Part shown: positions 9,629 to 19,020 of the stretch, one piece after another
Numbering within the stretch: position 1 is the stretch's first letter
How the letters are laid out: each line of letters opens with the position of its first letter
Source: Candidatus Brocadia carolinensis
GTDB lineage: Bacteria > Planctomycetota > Brocadiia > Brocadiales > Brocadiaceae
DNA length: 46,728 nucleotides
Assembly (NCBI GenBank): GCA_002009475.1
Contig: AYTS01000034.1
Coordinates: 1-46,728, forward strand
Reading direction: 5' to 3'
The notes under the pieces: model-generated
What the model saw: only the letters and a program-made list of their open reading frames with translations
Databases searched by the model: none
Told to the model about the DNA's origin: nothing
Made by a program: the position numbers and the translations under genes

Positions 9629-9909
9629 ACCCCTTCAAATTACCTATGAACCGACGTGTCCGCATGCAGGGTTTGAGGACAACGATCAGGTCTTTAAAAT
9701 TCATTTGCAATACTCCAAATTCAGGACGCACTTCGTCATAAATTCTGCACGCAGCGCGTGCAGTACTACTTTTTGGTCTTAATAATATCCTTGCATTTTG
9801 AAATTATGGCGATGTTGTGTCCCCAGGGTATTTGAGTAATTTGGGCAATGACCTGTTGCCCAATTTGTCCAACAGGCTGTTGGCTAATTGCAGATTCTCG
9901 TTTATAAAA

Positions 9910-11127
9910 TCAGATTTCAAATCCCAACCCTTTGAGATTCTTTTTTATCTCTCTTTCCAATTCGGCACCTTTAGCAAATTGCTCTGCCAATTTTGAAGTT
10001 AAAGTGTTCATCTTCTCGGCAAATGGTACACCATCGTCCTCTTCAGTTTCGGTCCCCACATACCGTCCGGGCATCAGGACATAATTATTATTCCTTACTT
10101 CCTGAATCATAGCTGATTTGCAGAAACCGGGCTTGTCCTCATAATGGCCACTTTTATTGCGCCAGTTGTGATAGGTTTCCGCAATACGTTTTATATCTTC
10201 GTCTGTCAGTTCCTTATTTCTGCGGTTAATCATTGTTCCGAATTTACGGGCATCAATAAAAAGAATTTCGTTTGAACGATTGCGGAATTTCCCATTCGCC
10301 TTATTGCGTGCCAGAAACCACAGACAGGCAGGGATCATCGTGTTATAAAAAAGCTGGGCGGGAAGGGCGACCATGCAGTCAATAAGTCCAGCCTCAATCA
10401 TGCCTTGACGGATTTCTCCTTCACCGCCGGAGTTTGAGTTCATGCTTCCGTTCGCCAAAACTATTCCGGCAGTGCCATTGGGGCTTAATTTATGTACAAA
10501 GTGTTGAAGCCAGGCATAATTGGCATTGCCTGCCGGCGGCACGCCATATTTCCACCTTTTATCGTCACGAAGCTGTTCACCATTCCAGTCGCTCACATTA
10601 AAGGGTGGATTGACGAGGATAAAATCTGCCTTCAAATCAGGATGTTTGTCATGGAGAAACGTGTCTCCCGGCTCAATCCTTGCATCGATACCGCGAATGG
10701 CAAGATTCATCTTGGCAAGGCGTAGTGTTGTCGGGTTTGATTCCTGCCCGAATATGGATATATCGCCGATACGCCCGCCATGCTCCTCAATAAACTTTTC
10801 ACTCTGAACAAGCATACCGCCGGAACCGCAGCACCCGTCATAGACACGGCCTTTATATGGCTCAAGCATTTCTACCAGGAGTTTTACAATGCAGGCTGGT
10901 GTATAAAATTGACCGCCTTTTTTCCCTTCGGCATCGGCAAACTGGCCGAGAAAATATTCATACACCCTGCCCAGTAAATCCTTTGCTTTATACCCGCTTT
11001 GGTTGAATCCAATGGTGCCGATAAGATCAATAAGTTCTCCCAGCCGTTGTTTATTCAATTCGGGATCTGCGTAGATTTTTGGCAAAATCCCCTTTAAAGT
11101 ACTGTTAAGCCTTTTTATGGAATCCAT
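9910..11127 (-). CDS. hsdM: Type I DNA methyltransferase subunit (HsdM), main part
   Basis: This is the N6-adenine methyltransferase subunit. It shows the SAM-binding motif [11 protein letters not shown], the catalytic NPPF motif ([13 protein letters not shown]) and the usual C-terminal ...[10 protein letters not shown] segment. The ORF starts at an internal ATG in the linker; the true N-terminus is in another frame (11148-11432). Adding one A to the A6 run (T6 on + at 11158-11163) gives [20 protein letters not shown] and a 507-aa protein of normal length. It is first in the R-M operon. Confidence 0.93.
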   Translation of the reverse strand: MDSIKRLNSTLKGILPKIYADPELNKQRLGELIDLIGTIGFNQSGYKAKDLLGRVYEYFLGQFADAEGKKGGQFYTPACIVKLLVEMLEPYKGRVYDGCCGSGGMLVQSEKFIEEHGGRIGDISIFGQESNPTTLRLAKMNLAIRGIDARIEPGDTFLHDKHPDLKADFILVNPPFNVSDWNGEQLRDDKRWKYGVPPAGNANYAWLQHFVHKLSPNGTAGIVLANGSMNSNSGGEGEIRQGMIEAGLIDCMVALPAQLFYNTMIPACLWFLARNKANGKFRNRSNEILFIDARKFGTMINRRNKELTDEDIKRIAETYHNWRNKSGHYEDKPGFCKSAMIQEVRNNNYVLMPGRYVGTETEEDDGVPFAEKMNTLTSKLAEQFAKGAELEREIKKNLKGLGFEI

Positions 11128-11147
11128 GGCGTCATCAACAAGCTTTC

Positions 11148-11432
11148 CTATCTCCGGTTTTTTGCCTTATCCTGGAGATACTGCCAGCGCGCTTTCTCAG
11201 GGACAAAAAAGATATTATGGGCAAGGTACTCGTCCTTATCTTCCGGATCAGCGCCTTCAAATGCACCTTCTCCGGCCTTCAATTTTTCGTAAAGATCATT
11301 AAAGGCATCAGAGATATATTTCAGAAAAATCAAACCAAGCACAACATGCTTATACTCAGCCGCGTCCATATTGTTGCGGAGCTTATCAGCCGCCGCCCAT
11401 AGTGTCTTTTCTAATCCATTATTTTGTGCCAT
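11148..11432 (-). CDS. hsdM: HsdM N-terminal domain fragment
   Basis: This encodes the HsdM N-terminal helical domain: [20 protein letters not shown], then [18 protein letters not shown], ending ...[17 protein letters not shown]. Its stop results from the one-base deletion described for the main hsdM frame. The start ATG 11432 fits the family. It is the 5' end of the R-M operon; the promoter should lie in 11433-11490, next to repeat copy A. Confidence 0.88.
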   Translation of the reverse strand: MAQNNGLEKTLWAAADKLRNNMDAAEYKHVVLGLIFLKYISDAFNDLYEKLKAGEGAFEGADPEDKDEYLAHNIFFVPEKARWQYLQDKAKNRR

Positions 11433-11490
11433 AAAAATTTTCCCTTTTATGGAATATATTTAAATGAAGTGTTTTATCAGATTATTCATA

Positions 11491-11611
11491 GCGCAGCAAA
11501 GCCGCAACCAATTCCTCCGTCCTCCCCTTTTATCCCTCACCGAAGGGGGAGAGGGTGTGGAAAGGAGGATGTAAAAAACTTGCTAAAAAAGGAAGATTTT
11601 ACACGGTAATA
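11491..11611 (+). mobile_element. Arm-core repeat, copy A
   Basis: The left arm GCGCAGCAAAGCCGCAACCA and the right arm (a TAAAAAACTTG...GATTTTACACGGTAATA hairpin) match copies B-D. The core is a palindrome of CCTCC...GGAGG type with CCCTCACCG / GGGGGAGAGGG arms, which is absent from the other copies. Flanks are TCATA and CTATA. Confidence 0.65.
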
Positions 11612-12169
11612 CTATAAAGCATTAATTCGTCGATTATTATGGTTTCCTATACGCCCGATTAGTGCATACTGTAACTTTTGCATTACTATAAGTCAACGTG
11701 ATTCAGGGGGGAGAAAAGGTTCAGACCTCGTATAGCGGGTATGCGAGAATAAAACATCCTAAAAGGTTCATTTCTAGATTGAACCGAAACTTTTAGCCTT
11801 GATGTGAGGATGCGACAAAGGAAAACTAAGCGGTAGAGAAGCCTGTACCGCCAGGCGGTGTTGCGCAATGTTTGTGATGCTGATGTTAGCGATAAACGAA
11901 GCGGGCATTGTAGCCTTAACCATACCTTTTATTTTCATCGTTTTTCACCGCGTTCTCCGCGCCCTCTGGTTCGAAAATTTTTTATTAAGCGACGCCATGA
12001 TGTTTCGGTGTGTCCCCACACCGAAATGTATGTACCTTTCCATGTTTTTTTCGGTGAGAGGACTCACCGAAACATCTAAAATATTTTCATGGTTTCAGGG
12101 TGCCGCAAAAGCGGTATGATGACTGCGGTGAACTATTACGCTTATTATTATATGTGATCAAAAAAGCTT
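11612..12169. other. Gene-free repeat-bearing spacer between copy A and the pseudouridine synthase
   Basis: I find no convincing coding frame. It holds the paired palindromes described at 11999-12076. The 83-codon + frame at 11868-12119 runs through those palindromes and is treated as chance. Confidence 0.55.
11999..12076. repeat. REPIN-like pair of inverted palindromes
   Basis: GATGTTTCGGTG-TGTCCCCA-CACCGAAAT (11999-12027) and TTTCGGTGAGAGGACTCACC-GAAACATC (about 12049-12076) are each a hairpin. The outer 12-mers, GATGTTTCGGTG at 11999 and CACCGAAACATC at 12065, also pair across the unit. Two inverted REP sequences around a short spacer is the REPIN layout. Confidence 0.6.
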
Positions 12170-12837
12170 TTAAAAAAAACCTGGCACCTCGGCTTCAAAG
12201 GTGAGTTCTTTACCGCTGTGTGGATGCCGAAACGTCAGATGGTGTGAATGCAGGGCAAGACGGCTCTTCGGCTCGCCTTTTTTACCATATTTATCATCAC
12301 CAACGAGTGGATGTCCCTTCTCTGAGAAATGTACCCGTATCTGGTTTTTTTGCCCGTTAATAATTCAATCTCAAGCAAACTAAATCTCTTTGCTTCTTTT
12401 ATAACTTTGTAACGGGTTTTTGCCAATTCCCCTTTTCTCGAATCCTTAACCGAAAAAACCTCATAGTCATCGTTTTCATCTAAATAGGAAGCGATAGTCC
12501 CGCTTTTTTCAGTCAATATCCCATGAACCACGGCTACATATTTTTCCTTGACGTTTTTCCATTGCAGTTTGAGATTTTCTTTGGCTTCAGGACTCTTTGC
12601 AAAGACAAGTACACCAGAGGTATCGCGGTCCAAACGATGCACAACAAACAGTTGTTTTGTTGATTTAAAGCTGCCCTTCCGTATATAGTTGGTTAAAATG
12701 TGATGAGCGGTTTTTTCTCTTTCATACGTTGCCTTTACCGTCAATAGGCCGGCGCTCTTATCGACAACAATAATATCCCGGTCTTCATAGAGAATCGTTA
12801 AACCCTTAGGTCTGTGTCTGTAAGGTATTGGCTTCAT
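12170..12837 (-). CDS. RluA-family pseudouridine synthase, one-base frameshift
   Basis: This enzyme converts uridine to pseudouridine in rRNA or tRNA. The catalytic motif HRLDRDTSG with its Asp is present, after the N-terminal ILYEDRDIIVVDKSAGLLT. As written the frame ends at 12235 with nonsense text. Adding one A to the A7 run (T7 on + at 12345-12351) restores the family C-terminus (KNQIRVHFSEKGHPLVGDDK ... ALHSHHLTF) to a stop at 12170-12172, giving 222 aa. There is no N-terminal S4 domain, which fits the short RluA/RluE-like members; the target base cannot be inferred. Confidence 0.85.
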
Positions 12838-12887
12838 TTTTACTCGGTTGATTCATTTAGGGTGCCACAGGCAATCTTCCCGTGATG

Positions 12888-13126
12888 TTAAGGGATTTCA
12901 AATCTGCGGTTGTAGAGCGACGAGGCTCGTCGCTCTACATTGAGAAAGTTGCCGAAGGCTAATTCAATGTATAGGAATTTCAAAGTTTGTATCATAGCAA
13001 CCGGACAACCCCATGAATCCACCTTTTCTAAGGGGGACTTGAGGAAATCCCCCTTAATAAAGGGGGCAGGGGGGTTGTTTCTGATCGGCATTTGCCGTGT
13101 ATCTGAAAGTCGCTGCCAAAGGCAGC
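12888..13126. repeat. Cluster of unrelated REP-type palindromes
   Basis: Three palindromes stand in a row. GTAGAGCGACGAG/CTCGTCGCTCTAC (12912-12938) has 13-bp arms and a one-base loop. An imperfect GGGGGACTT...CCCCCTT...AGGGGGCAGGGGGG unit spans 13030-13075. A GAAAGTCGCTGCC/GGCAGCCTAATTC unit at 13105-13135 runs into the next gene's 3' end and echoes GAAAGTTGCCGAAGGCTAATTC at 12944-12965. There is no gene here; the minus-strand frame through it reads as repeat text. Confidence 0.6.
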
Positions 13127-14215
13127 CTAATTCAAATACCAAACCTCCCCGTTGCCACTCTCCCGAATGCCCTTGTGAATAATCAGCCTCTTCCCTTGCG
13201 AGATGCCGGAATTATAGGCATTCTGACAGGTTCTGGAATACCGGGAATAGGTTCGGGTACACCTGGGATTTCTCCGGCGATAAAACTCATGGAGCCGGGG
13301 GTCTCCCTTCCACACCAGTTTTTGGGACACATTTCCCGGCGCCCCGCCCTCCAATTTATGATAAAAACCCTCCAGGAGGCCATAGATAAACGTCCTTCGA
13401 TGCCTGTTCCCGCTGATAGCATTCTTCCCTTTGTACTCCGTCCATAAAAGTTCTGAGACGTTTTGAAGATAATGATACACGTATTCCGCCATCTCAACGT
13501 TTTCCGGCGTCCCATAAATTTCCAAAACACGTCCGCGCCTGTTTTTATGCTGGTCGTACCCGAACGTCCAGATAGCCTCTACGAAAAAATATTTACACAG
13601 TATCGCGCTGATTACAGCCTTCGCCGGGTCTCTCCGCCCTATTTCACCGACCTGCTTATGCATGTAATTCCATTTCGTTTGAGTATCCAGGAGCGACAGG
13701 TTATGTCGCAATAACAACTCATGCGCCTTTGACATGGCTGTTTGTGCCTCATGCTCGTTGGGACTTTGGGCCAATGCCAGCAGCTTATGAACCTTATCCA
13801 GTATCTGGTGATTTTCCGTACCCGCGGTGAATCTGTTTTTGCGTTTTTCCATCCAGCTTTGAATGCCGCCCGTAGCCGTTGGATCAATGCCCTTTTCCTG
13901 GCAAACCCGCCTGAATGCCTCTCCGTGGGGAAATTCTTCGCAGATTCCTAAAACTTCCTCCACGTACTGGTGCGCCATTTCATGGCAAAGAACCTCCTGG
14001 ACGTATTCCCAGGCATACGCATTGATCAGAACAATACTGATGGAGAGACGCCGGTGACAACCGCCTTTCCACCTGCCCAATGCCACCTCCGAATACGATA
14101 GTTCAAAGTTTGGGGGGCGCAGAGAGTCTTTAAAGTAAAGGAAATTTGCCGTCTTCCAGTCTTCATTCAACTGCCTGATCCATGCGGTTTTTAGCTTGTC
14201 GTTTATATCGGTCAT
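13127..14215 (-). CDS. SprT-like zinc metallopeptidase with DUF2786 region
   Basis: The first half is SprT-like, with the zinc site HEMAH (VLCHEMAHQYVEE) preceded by the conserved GRWKGG...RLSIS strand pattern. The second half (from about KVHKLLALAQSPNEHEAQTAM) is DUF2786, found alone or fused to such peptidases in phage and bacterial proteins of unknown role. The frame opens at 14302, but the domain begins just after Met at 14215 (MTDINDKLKTAW), so I start there; no clear Shine-Dalgarno decides it. The C-terminal 50 residues are Arg-rich and overlap the repeat cluster at the 3' end. There is no operon partner. A DNA-associated protease or nuclease-accessory role is inference. Confidence 0.75.
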   Translation of the reverse strand: MTDINDKLKTAWIRQLNEDWKTANFLYFKDSLRPPNFELSYSEVALGRWKGGCHRRLSISIVLINAYAWEYVQEVLCHEMAHQYVEEVLGICEEFPHGEAFRRVCQEKGIDPTATGGIQSWMEKRKNRFTAGTENHQILDKVHKLLALAQSPNEHEAQTAMSKAHELLLRHNLSLLDTQTKWNYMHKQVGEIGRRDPAKAVISAILCKYFFVEAIWTFGYDQHKNRRGRVLEIYGTPENVEMAEYVYHYLQNVSELLWTEYKGKNAISGNRHRRTFIYGLLEGFYHKLEGGAPGNVSQKLVWKGDPRLHEFYRRRNPRCTRTYSRYSRTCQNAYNSGISQGKRLIIHKGIRESGNGEVWYLN

Positions 14216-14302
14216 GGGATAAAGTGAAATTATCCCTATTATGGGTTGCATGTCAATGGAAATATGGGAAAGAGCAATAACGGGGTTACCTTCATTCATC
14301 AA

Positions 14303-14769
14303 GCCTTAATTATTGACATTGTTTTAAAAATAGTTAATATGTGGTTATGTCCTGGATCGCCCACGTGTAGTCCAGGAAGTGCCACATCACATCACTCAAT
14401 GTGGAAATCGTTGCTTGCGGTGTTTGGCAAGTGGGATAATCTTATATCCAGCGGTCTAGCGGAGGAGGAAGTAGAAGGGTTTCGATATCATAAGAGTACC
14501 AGAAGGCCACTTGGCCTGATAGTTTTATAGCCCGGTACTCGATCGAATACTACACAGGCAGAGACATGGCCCAAAGTAACCTCAAAAGAAAGGATTATCG
14601 GAGGTTGAAGCAGATTTGCAAACAATAAAGATTGACCCCTATTCTACTGACTTGGAAACCAACATGCCTTTGTTGTGCATGAATTGGCTGGTTAAATAAT
14701 TGCAGGGCTTAATTTTCAGTAAAACGTAATGTATTCGTTTCCTTTATACACTTATCTAAGGAGAAAGTC
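14303..14769. other. Spacer upstream of mtoX
   Basis: No supported gene. An imperfect inverted repeat TGTGGTTATGTCCTGGA / TCCAGGAAGTGCCACA lies at 14339-14387. A + frame (14246-14530) ends ...SGLAEEEVEGFRYHKS, which might be a decayed fragment, but I cannot name it. Just before mtoX stands AAGGAGA at ideal distance from ATG 14770. Confidence 0.5.
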
Positions 14770-16122
14770 ATGTATACAAAAAAATGGGCATTTTTGATCA
14801 CAATGACCTTGCCTTTTTTATTCATATACACCGCAAATGCAGATGAGACTTGTTTGTCACCCTACATGGCCAAGATTACCGGACACGAGGACTTTGTTTA
14901 TGTTTGGACATTAGGCGCCGAGGGATTGGGAGACAGTTCAGACAAGCTTGTTACCGTAGATGTACGTCCCGATTCGAAGACTTACGGCATGGTAATTCAT
15001 TCCGTATCCGTGAGTGGCCGTAACGAAGCCCATCACGGTGATTTTACCGACGATCGTCGCTACTTCTGGGCAGGGGGGCTTGACACTAGTCAAATATTCA
15101 TCTTCGATATGTATTCAGACCCTGCAAAACCACGTCTTGTTAAAACCATAAACGATTTTGTGAAACGATCCGGCGGCGTGGTAGGTCCGCACACATTTTA
15201 TGCTCTTCCTGGACGCATGCTAATTACCGGCCTCTCCAACGACACGGATCTTGGTGGCAGGACGGGTTTAGTGGAATACAGCAATGAGGGTGATTACATT
15301 GTTACACATTGGTTACCGACTACCGATAATACACGCGGAGCAATCATCGAGAAGCTTGCGGACGGATATGGCTATGATGTGCGGGTTTTGCCGCGCCGTA
15401 ATGTGATGCTGACATCTTCGTTTACCGGCCGGTCGAACTACATGACGGAATTGGAAAAGGTGATGCAAGACCCAGATGCGATGAAGCGCTTCGGCCAGAC
15501 TATGGTGGTGTGGGATTTTCACGCACGCAAACCGAAAAAGGTCTTGCACGTTCCTGGCACACCGCTGGAAATCCGTTTTGCCTGGGGGCCATTTCAGGAT
15601 TATGCCTTTACCAGCACTGCACTTACTGCGAAGATTTGGCTTATTTACGCAGATGACAAGAATGAGTGGCAGGCAAAGCCCGTAGCCGATATTGGCGACC
15701 CTTCAAATCCACCCCTGCCTGTGGACATTAGCATAAGCGCTGATGGCCGGTGTCTATGGGTAGACTCTCTTATGGATGGTAAGGTGCGCCTGTTCGATGT
15801 AAGTGACCCTTTTCATCCAAAACAGGTCTATGAGAAAGTTATCGGTTCTCAATTGAATATGGTTTCGCAAAGCTGGGACGGCAAGCGGCTTTATTTTACC
15901 TCTTCACTCTTGTCGAAATGGGATAAAAAAGGCAAGGCAGACCAGCAGTTCCTTAAAGCATACGACTGGAATGGAAAGGAACTCATAGAAAAGTTCACGG
16001 TTGACTTCTACCAGCAAAAGCTGGGACGGCCTCATATTATGCGATTGGGCGCCTATGCACTATACAACATTGAACCCCCAAAGGCGGCATCAGCAGACCA
16101 AGGACGCCGGCAAGAGAACTGA
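14770..16122 (+). CDS. mtoX: Methanethiol oxidase (selenium-binding protein 56 family), periplasmic
   Basis: This 450-aa SBP56/SELENBP1-family beta-propeller protein has a Sec signal peptide (residues 1-24, cleavage after ANA). Family text includes NEAHHGDFTDDRRYFWAGGL, VGPHTFYALPGRM, TMVVWDFHARKPKKVLHV and PLPVDISISADGRCLWV. Characterised bacterial members (MtoX of Hyphomicrobium) are periplasmic copper enzymes that oxidise methanethiol to formaldehyde, H2S and H2O2. Their gene is followed by a SCO1/SenC gene, and the same arrangement is seen here two bases downstream. The CxxC seen near the N-terminus of many SBP56 proteins is not obvious. The start is set by AAGGAGA upstream of ATG. The substrate is inferred from family and context. 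Confidence 0.82.
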   Translation: MYTKKWAFLITMTLPFLFIYTANADETCLSPYMAKITGHEDFVYVWTLGAEGLGDSSDKLVTVDVRPDSKTYGMVIHSVSVSGRNEAHHGDFTDDRRYFWAGGLDTSQIFIFDMYSDPAKPRLVKTINDFVKRSGGVVGPHTFYALPGRMLITGLSNDTDLGGRTGLVEYSNEGDYIVTHWLPTTDNTRGAIIEKLADGYGYDVRVLPRRNVMLTSSFTGRSNYMTELEKVMQDPDAMKRFGQTMVVWDFHARKPKKVLHVPGTPLEIRFAWGPFQDYAFTSTALTAKIWLIYADDKNEWQAKPVADIGDPSNPPLPVDISISADGRCLWVDSLMDGKVRLFDVSDPFHPKQVYEKVIGSQLNMVSQSWDGKRLYFTSSLLSKWDKKGKADQQFLKAYDWNGKELIEKFTVDFYQQKLGRPHIMRLGAYALYNIEPPKAASADQGRRQEN

Positions 16123-16139
16123 CCATGCGGAGGCAAGTA

Positions 16140-16799
16140 ATGCGCCTTAAGCGCCCGGTATCGGTATTTATACTCCTATGGGGGCTTTTGCTGGGAGCAC
16201 CTTCATTTGCAAAAGACAATGGACTGGGCTATACGCCACCAGCACCGGGCAGTTATGAACTCCCCCCTATCAAACGGGCTGTCGACGGGATTGTGCTTGA
16301 CACCAAAGGGCATCAGCAGCGCCTGTTTGATTGCATGGATGATAAGTTCGTGATACTGAGTTTTATCTATACTAACTGTAGCGATATTTGTCACCTTGCG
16401 ACATATGTGTTGCAACAGGTAACGACCGAACTGAAACAAGATCTCATGCTTTCAGGCCAGGTGCGTCTCATTACTTTAAGTTTCGATCCGGACCACGACA
16501 CGCCTGAAGTTATGCGCCGTTATGCGCAGGCGATGGAGTGTGATACATCCGGATGGGTATTTCTCACCACCTCTTCGCATGCTGAATTGCAACCGATATT
16601 AGACGGATATGGTCAGTATATCGTTCGGGAGCGTGATGCCACCGGTAAGGCAACAGGGGCGTTTATGCATGTCCTGAAGGTCTTTTTGATCGATCGGGAA
16701 CACAAGGTTCGTAATATTTACAGTCTGAGCTTTTTGCATTCGACGCTTCTGTTGAATGACATCAGAACGTTATTGTTGGAAGAGGGGGCAAACCGATAG
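16140..16799 (+). CDS. SCO1/SenC/PrrC-family copper chaperone
   Basis: This 219-aa protein has an N-terminal hydrophobic signal/anchor (PVSVFILLWGLLLGAPSFA) and a thioredoxin-like fold. The SCO copper site is intact: CSDIC (FIYTNCSDICHLATY) plus the distal His in GAFMHVLKVFLID. The loop LSFDPDHDTPEVMRRYA is also typical. The start is the ATG at 16140, preceded by GGAGG six bases away; the ATG at 16125 has no such site. It directly follows mtoX, so it probably loads copper into MtoX rather than, or in addition to, cytochrome oxidase (inference from the known mtoX-senC operon). Confidence 0.88.
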   Translation: MRLKRPVSVFILLWGLLLGAPSFAKDNGLGYTPPAPGSYELPPIKRAVDGIVLDTKGHQQRLFDCMDDKFVILSFIYTNCSDICHLATYVLQQVTTELKQDLMLSGQVRLITLSFDPDHDTPEVMRRYAQAMECDTSGWVFLTTSSHAELQPILDGYGQYIVRERDATGKATGAFMHVLKVFLIDREHKVRNIYSLSFLHSTLLLNDIRTLLLEEGANR

Positions 16800-17268
16800 T
16801 AAGTGTAAAGGGGCAGGAAAGGAATCAACCATTAGAAGGCTGTCCAAAAATTTAGCATGCAGTATTTCTCAGTATTTAGCCAGAAAAAGAGGGTAAATCG
16901 GCTGCAATTGTGTGGTTCAGTGTATAATAAAGCGAAATGAAATCTTTACAGCAAAGCTACACCAAACAGTTAAAACTATTCTCCGGATGGCCTGAGTATC
17001 GTATCTTAAATATTACCTAAATTCTGCAAATGATTTTCGCGTAGCGAAAATTGCCCTTCAACAATATCCTTGCCGGACAAAAATCAATAATGGACTTCGA
17101 TTTTTAGCGGTTTTCTGAACTACTCAGTTTCATTATGAACAAAAAGGGCTGGGAAATAGCCCTGATTAAATCGTTTGGATTGACAAAAACGCGTATGCGG
17201 ACGTACCTTCTCCCTTTGCTGCACTCTCAGCTACCGAAAACATCCAAATCAAAGACACCAATTACCTT
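16800..17268. other. Spacer between the SCO gene and the IS1380 relic
   Basis: No supported gene. A perfect 8-bp hairpin ATTTTCGC-GTA-GCGAAAAT lies at 17033-17051 without a T tract. A short ATG frame (MKSLQQSYTKQLKLFSGW, about 16937-17020) may be a transposase remnant, but I cannot assign it. Confidence 0.4.
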
Positions 17269-18809
17269 CTATCCAAATTCTACACTCAGCGACATGCCTT
17301 CCCATGCCCGCCATTCTTCCTGATAGAGGAACTTCTCTGGTAACTTTAAGACCAACTGCCCGCTTCCCTTTGTCAATTTCCCTGCAACACGGATTAACCA
17401 CAGCCTCATCGTCTTTATTTCCCACCGCCGTACCGCTCCTCCCGTCAACAGCGCCATTCACTTCAAGAGATTATATGCTAACACCGCGCACTGAAATAAC
17501 GCCGCATTGGCCAAAAACTCACCCCTGCGTACATGCCCCACATTCATCTGACCCTTACACTCTTCTATCCACGTCTCACACGTCGCCCTCTTTTCATATG
17601 ACCGGTGCGCTTTTATCGGACTGAACCGTTCTGTCGTAACGTAACAGAAATACTCATACACGGCTATAGGAAACAAGCCCCTCTCTTTTTTGATCAACTT
17701 CCTCACCGCCACAAACCGTCTCGCACAATTCCATATCGCAGCAAAGCCGCAACCAACTCTTCTTTGAGAAAGCGGGAGATTGCTTCGGAAAAGACCCTCG
17801 CAATGACATATTGTGTGTTGTCATTGCGAGCGAAGCGAAGCAATCTTTCTCCCATAAACAATCTGTACCTCCTGATAGGGATAAATAGGGTTGTGAAAAA
17901 GCTTACAAAAAAAGAAGTTTTCACACGGTAATACCATACAGCGCACTGATACATAAAATCGGCTTGCTCCCACCCCGCATCCCCTTCCACGGCCTCCCAT
18001 TTCTGACCTTCGAGCAACCCAATCAGATTCTTCATCTTCACCTTAATCAGGTATCCCGCTGATATGGACTCCAGGTAATCCAGCAACTCTCCCGAGAAAA
18101 AACCACTGTCTCCCCGAACGATTACTCGTACCCTCTTCTTCGTATACGCCATGCACTCCTTCATAAACTCTACAACCCCATTCCTCGTGTATGCACTCCC
18201 ACAGCGAAGCCAACTATGCAATATCTCTTTTGTCTCTGCTACACATGCTATTATGGGATGATACGACTTCTGCCCCTTCTTACACGGATTATACCCCACG
18301 TCCGCCCCTTGCTGATTCCCATAGACTCCATTCACGGTTGAATCAACATCTATTCACATGTCGCTCAGCGCACTTCTCAATTTATGCCCTGAACGCACCA
18401 CCCGTTTCCACACCTGTCCCCTGAATCGGTGGATTACCCCCGTCAGCTCCACAATATCCCCCTGCGTTACCAGCTTCATCATACGTCCTATTGTCGTATC
18501 TACGGGAATTCTTCTCCATCCCGCTATCTTTATCAGCACATCATCTGCCCATACCTTCGTTATCTGCACCATCGAGGTCGCTCCGGCTATCAAACCGATT
18601 ACTACCATTTGCATGGCATCAACCATCTGATACTGTGCATTTGCCTCGCGCTCCTTACCTACTGCATCTTGTATTCCCTGCCTGAATAACAAATTTCCCA
18701 TGAAAGTCAGTACCGGCGAGAGCCCTGCATGCACCGCCAATCTCTTCCCACTCATCTCCGTCCTGATTTTCGGTTGTTTTCTTTCCCCGGTTTGTGCTAT
18801 AGTCTTCAT
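17269..18809 (-). pseudogene. IS1380-family transposase, interrupted
   Basis: The DDE transposase can be read in pieces. The N-terminus (MKTIAQTGERKQPKIRTEMS, with GLSPVLTFMGNLLFRQG) runs to 18354. The core is VDSTVNGVYGNQQGADVGYN ... RVIVRGDSGFFS. The C-terminus is TCETWIEECKGQMNVGHVRR, continuing MALLTGGAVRRWEIKTMRLW to 17269. In-frame TGA codons stand at 18351-18353 and 17458-17460. A 198-bp repeat (copy B) plus a 5-bp direct repeat splits the codons for ...QCAVW|NCARRFVAVRK. Removing 203 bp leaves exactly 446 codons including the stop, a normal IS1380 length. The terminal inverted repeats of the IS were not located. Confidence 0.85.
17736..17933 (+). mobile_element. Arm-core repeat, copy B, inserted in the IS1380 transposase gene
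   Basis: A 198-bp element is flanked by CCATA on both sides (17731-17735 and 17934-17938). Left arm: CGCAGCAAAGCCGCAACCAA. Right arm: GTGAAAAAGCTTAC...GAAGTTTTCACACGGTAATA, able to form a hairpin. The core is a long palindrome built on GATTGCTTCGG / GACCCTCGCAATGACA and its inverted match TGTCATTGCGAGC...AGCAATC. There is no ORF of its own. Confidence 0.8.
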
Positions 18810-19020
18810 GGAAAAGACGAACCTTCTTTTAGGTGTCTTTTTTCTCAAAATACCTTCAAATCCCTTGGAGATTCTACCATTTCTGGCCCAATCCTGCAAC
18901 AAGGCTTCGTCATGTTGCAAGGATGGACAGAAAATGATAGAATCCCAAAGAGAGGTGAGACAATAGAACATTTTTACGGAGGACACCTTTCCGATTATTT
19001 TCGCTCCGGGCGGATTGTTT

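Noticed and set aside
11868..12119. + strand 83-codon frame with hydrophobic start
   Set aside because: It runs through the REPIN-like hairpins, has no ribosome site, and shows no family resemblance.
12888..13142. Minus-strand 84-codon frame
   Set aside because: Its text (NPPAPFIKGDFLKSPL) is the translation of REP-type palindromes, not of a gene.
14246..14530. + strand 94-codon frame overlapping the start of the SprT-like gene
   Set aside because: No start signal and no known family; at most a fragment.
18335..18354. UGA recoding as Trp in the host
   Set aside because: Only the dead transposase has internal TGA; all other genes use TGA normally as stop.
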